In this document: in pieces, positions 4,524 through 5,043 of the stretch
Position numbering within the stretch: position 1 is the stretch's first letter
How the letters are laid out: each line of letters begins with the position of its first letter
From: Planctomycetota bacterium
GTDB lineage: Bacteria; Planctomycetota; SZUA-567
Reading direction: 5' to 3'
Assembly: GCA_020861125.1 (NCBI GenBank)
Contig: JAJBSZ010000249.1
Location: 1 to 5,043 of the forward strand
DNA: 5,043 bases
The notes under the pieces: generated by a model
The model's input: the letters and a program-made list of their open reading frames with translations, nothing else
Database searches by the model: none
Told to the model about the DNA's origin: nothing
Translations under genes and position numbers: made by a program

Positions 4524-5043
4524 ATGCCACCGGACGATTCTCTTCCGCAGTATCTCGTTCCCACCCCTGACGGTGGTCTCCGGTGGGGACCGCTGGTGGC
4601 CGGCCGGTTGATCCGGCGGTATAAGCGCTTTCTCGCCGAGGTCCTGCTGCCCGACGGTACCACGGTGACCGCCCATACCGCTAATACCGGCGCCATGCGG
4701 GGATGTTCCGAACCGGGCCGTACGGTCTGGCTGTCACGGCATGACACGCCGTCCCGGAAACTTCCCTATACCCTGGAGATGATCGACATGCCGGAATCCC
4801 GGGTGGGCGTCAACACCGGCGTTCCGAACAAGCTCGTGCGGGCGGCCATCGCCGCCGGCCGCATCCCCGAACTTCCGGCTCCGGACGCCCTCCGTTCCGA
4901 AGTGACCTTCGGTGAGAGCCGACTGGATCTACTGCTCCACCATCGCGACGCCGCCGACGTCTATGTCGAGGTCAAGAATTGTACCTTGGTGGAAGACGGC
5001 GCGGCGCTTTTTCCCGACGCCGTGACGGCGCGGGGAGCCAGGC
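4524..5043 (+). CDS. sfsA: Sugar fermentation stimulation protein SfsA (C-terminus cut by the window edge)
   Basis: SfsA was named for boosting maltose metabolism in E. coli; it is a DNA-binding protein with a nuclease-like C-terminal fold, and its biochemical role remains unclear. The window holds 173 codons of a protein usually about 230-250 residues long. The order of motifs is that of the family: RRYKRFLAEV (31-40), ANTGAM (53-58), RKLPYTLEM (78-86), VGVNTGVPNKLV (94-105), ESRLDLLL (131-138), YVEVKNCTLVE (147-157) and FPDAVTARG (163-171). D135, E149 and K151 match a PD-(D/E)xK-type site. The ATG at 4524 is the nearest in-frame start before the conserved GPL-x5-LIRRY block and gives about 20 residues before it, longer than the E. 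coli N-terminus. The ribosome-binding site is weak (GGA, 6 bases upstream). A GTG a few codons inside has a better upstream GGTGGGGA, but it would remove part of the conserved start. Confidence 0.94.
   Translation, partial: MPPDDSLPQYLVPTPDGGLRWGPLVAGRLIRRYKRFLAEVLLPDGTTVTAHTANTGAMRGCSEPGRTVWLSRHDTPSRKLPYTLEMIDMPESRVGVNTGVPNKLVRAAIAAGRIPELPAPDALRSEVTFGESRLDLLLHHRDAADVYVEVKNCTLVEDGAALFPDAVTARGAR

Noticed and set aside
2413..4530. A 705-codon open frame on the minus strand across the outer-membrane protein gene, its terminator, yaiI and the gap
   Set aside because: It is antisense to two genes with clear family signatures. In GC-rich genes with strong third-position bias, the opposite strand often stays open by chance. 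The translation is Gly/His/Ala-rich and low in ordinary protein motifs, and the frame passes through a strong terminator hairpin.

Overview
The window looks like a piece of chromosome from a GC-rich, diderm (Gram-negative-type) bacterium. The evidence is a periplasmic efflux adaptor with a TolC-docking motif and a beta-barrel outer-membrane protein that ends in the usual C-terminal Phe. I cannot name the phylum safely. The L28 ribosomal protein has a Gly/Lys-rich central insert that I associate more with planctomycete-like L28 than with E. coli L28. SfsA and the YaiI/YqxD family are common in Proteobacteria but not restricted to them.

Layout, left to right. (1) Positions 1-1185, minus strand: a MacA/HlyD-type efflux adaptor whose C-terminus runs off the left edge. 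(2) Positions 1186-1520: a divergent intergenic region with a strong sigma70-type promoter facing right (TTGACA-N18-TACAAT), a weaker candidate facing left, and a 10-bp perfect palindrome between the left candidate and the adaptor start. (3) rpmB (L28), then a good intrinsic terminator, then acpS (holo-ACP synthase). (4) An AT-rich patch with a sigma70-type promoter drives a monocistronic outer-membrane protein that looks like an autotransporter beta-domain with almost no passenger; it ends at a strong terminator. (5) A YaiI/YqxD-family (UPF0178) gene with no Shine-Dalgarno sequence and a -10-like box placed so that its mRNA could be leaderless. (6) A 215-base gap with no convincing gene, then the first 173 codons of sfsA, cut by the right edge.

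The genes do not form one pathway. rpmB and acpS are housekeeping genes on one strand, separated by a terminator, so acpS probably depends on read-through or on a weak promoter that I cannot identify. The outer-membrane protein is a self-contained transcription unit. The adaptor belongs to an efflux operon that continues to the left of the window, probably with an inner-membrane transporter.

I see no CRISPR array, tRNA, rRNA, insertion sequence, attachment site or phage gene. The points most worth a second look are the passenger-poor autotransporter barrel with its four cysteines, the hairpin over its ribosome-binding site, the possible leaderless yaiI mRNA, and the rpmB leader.
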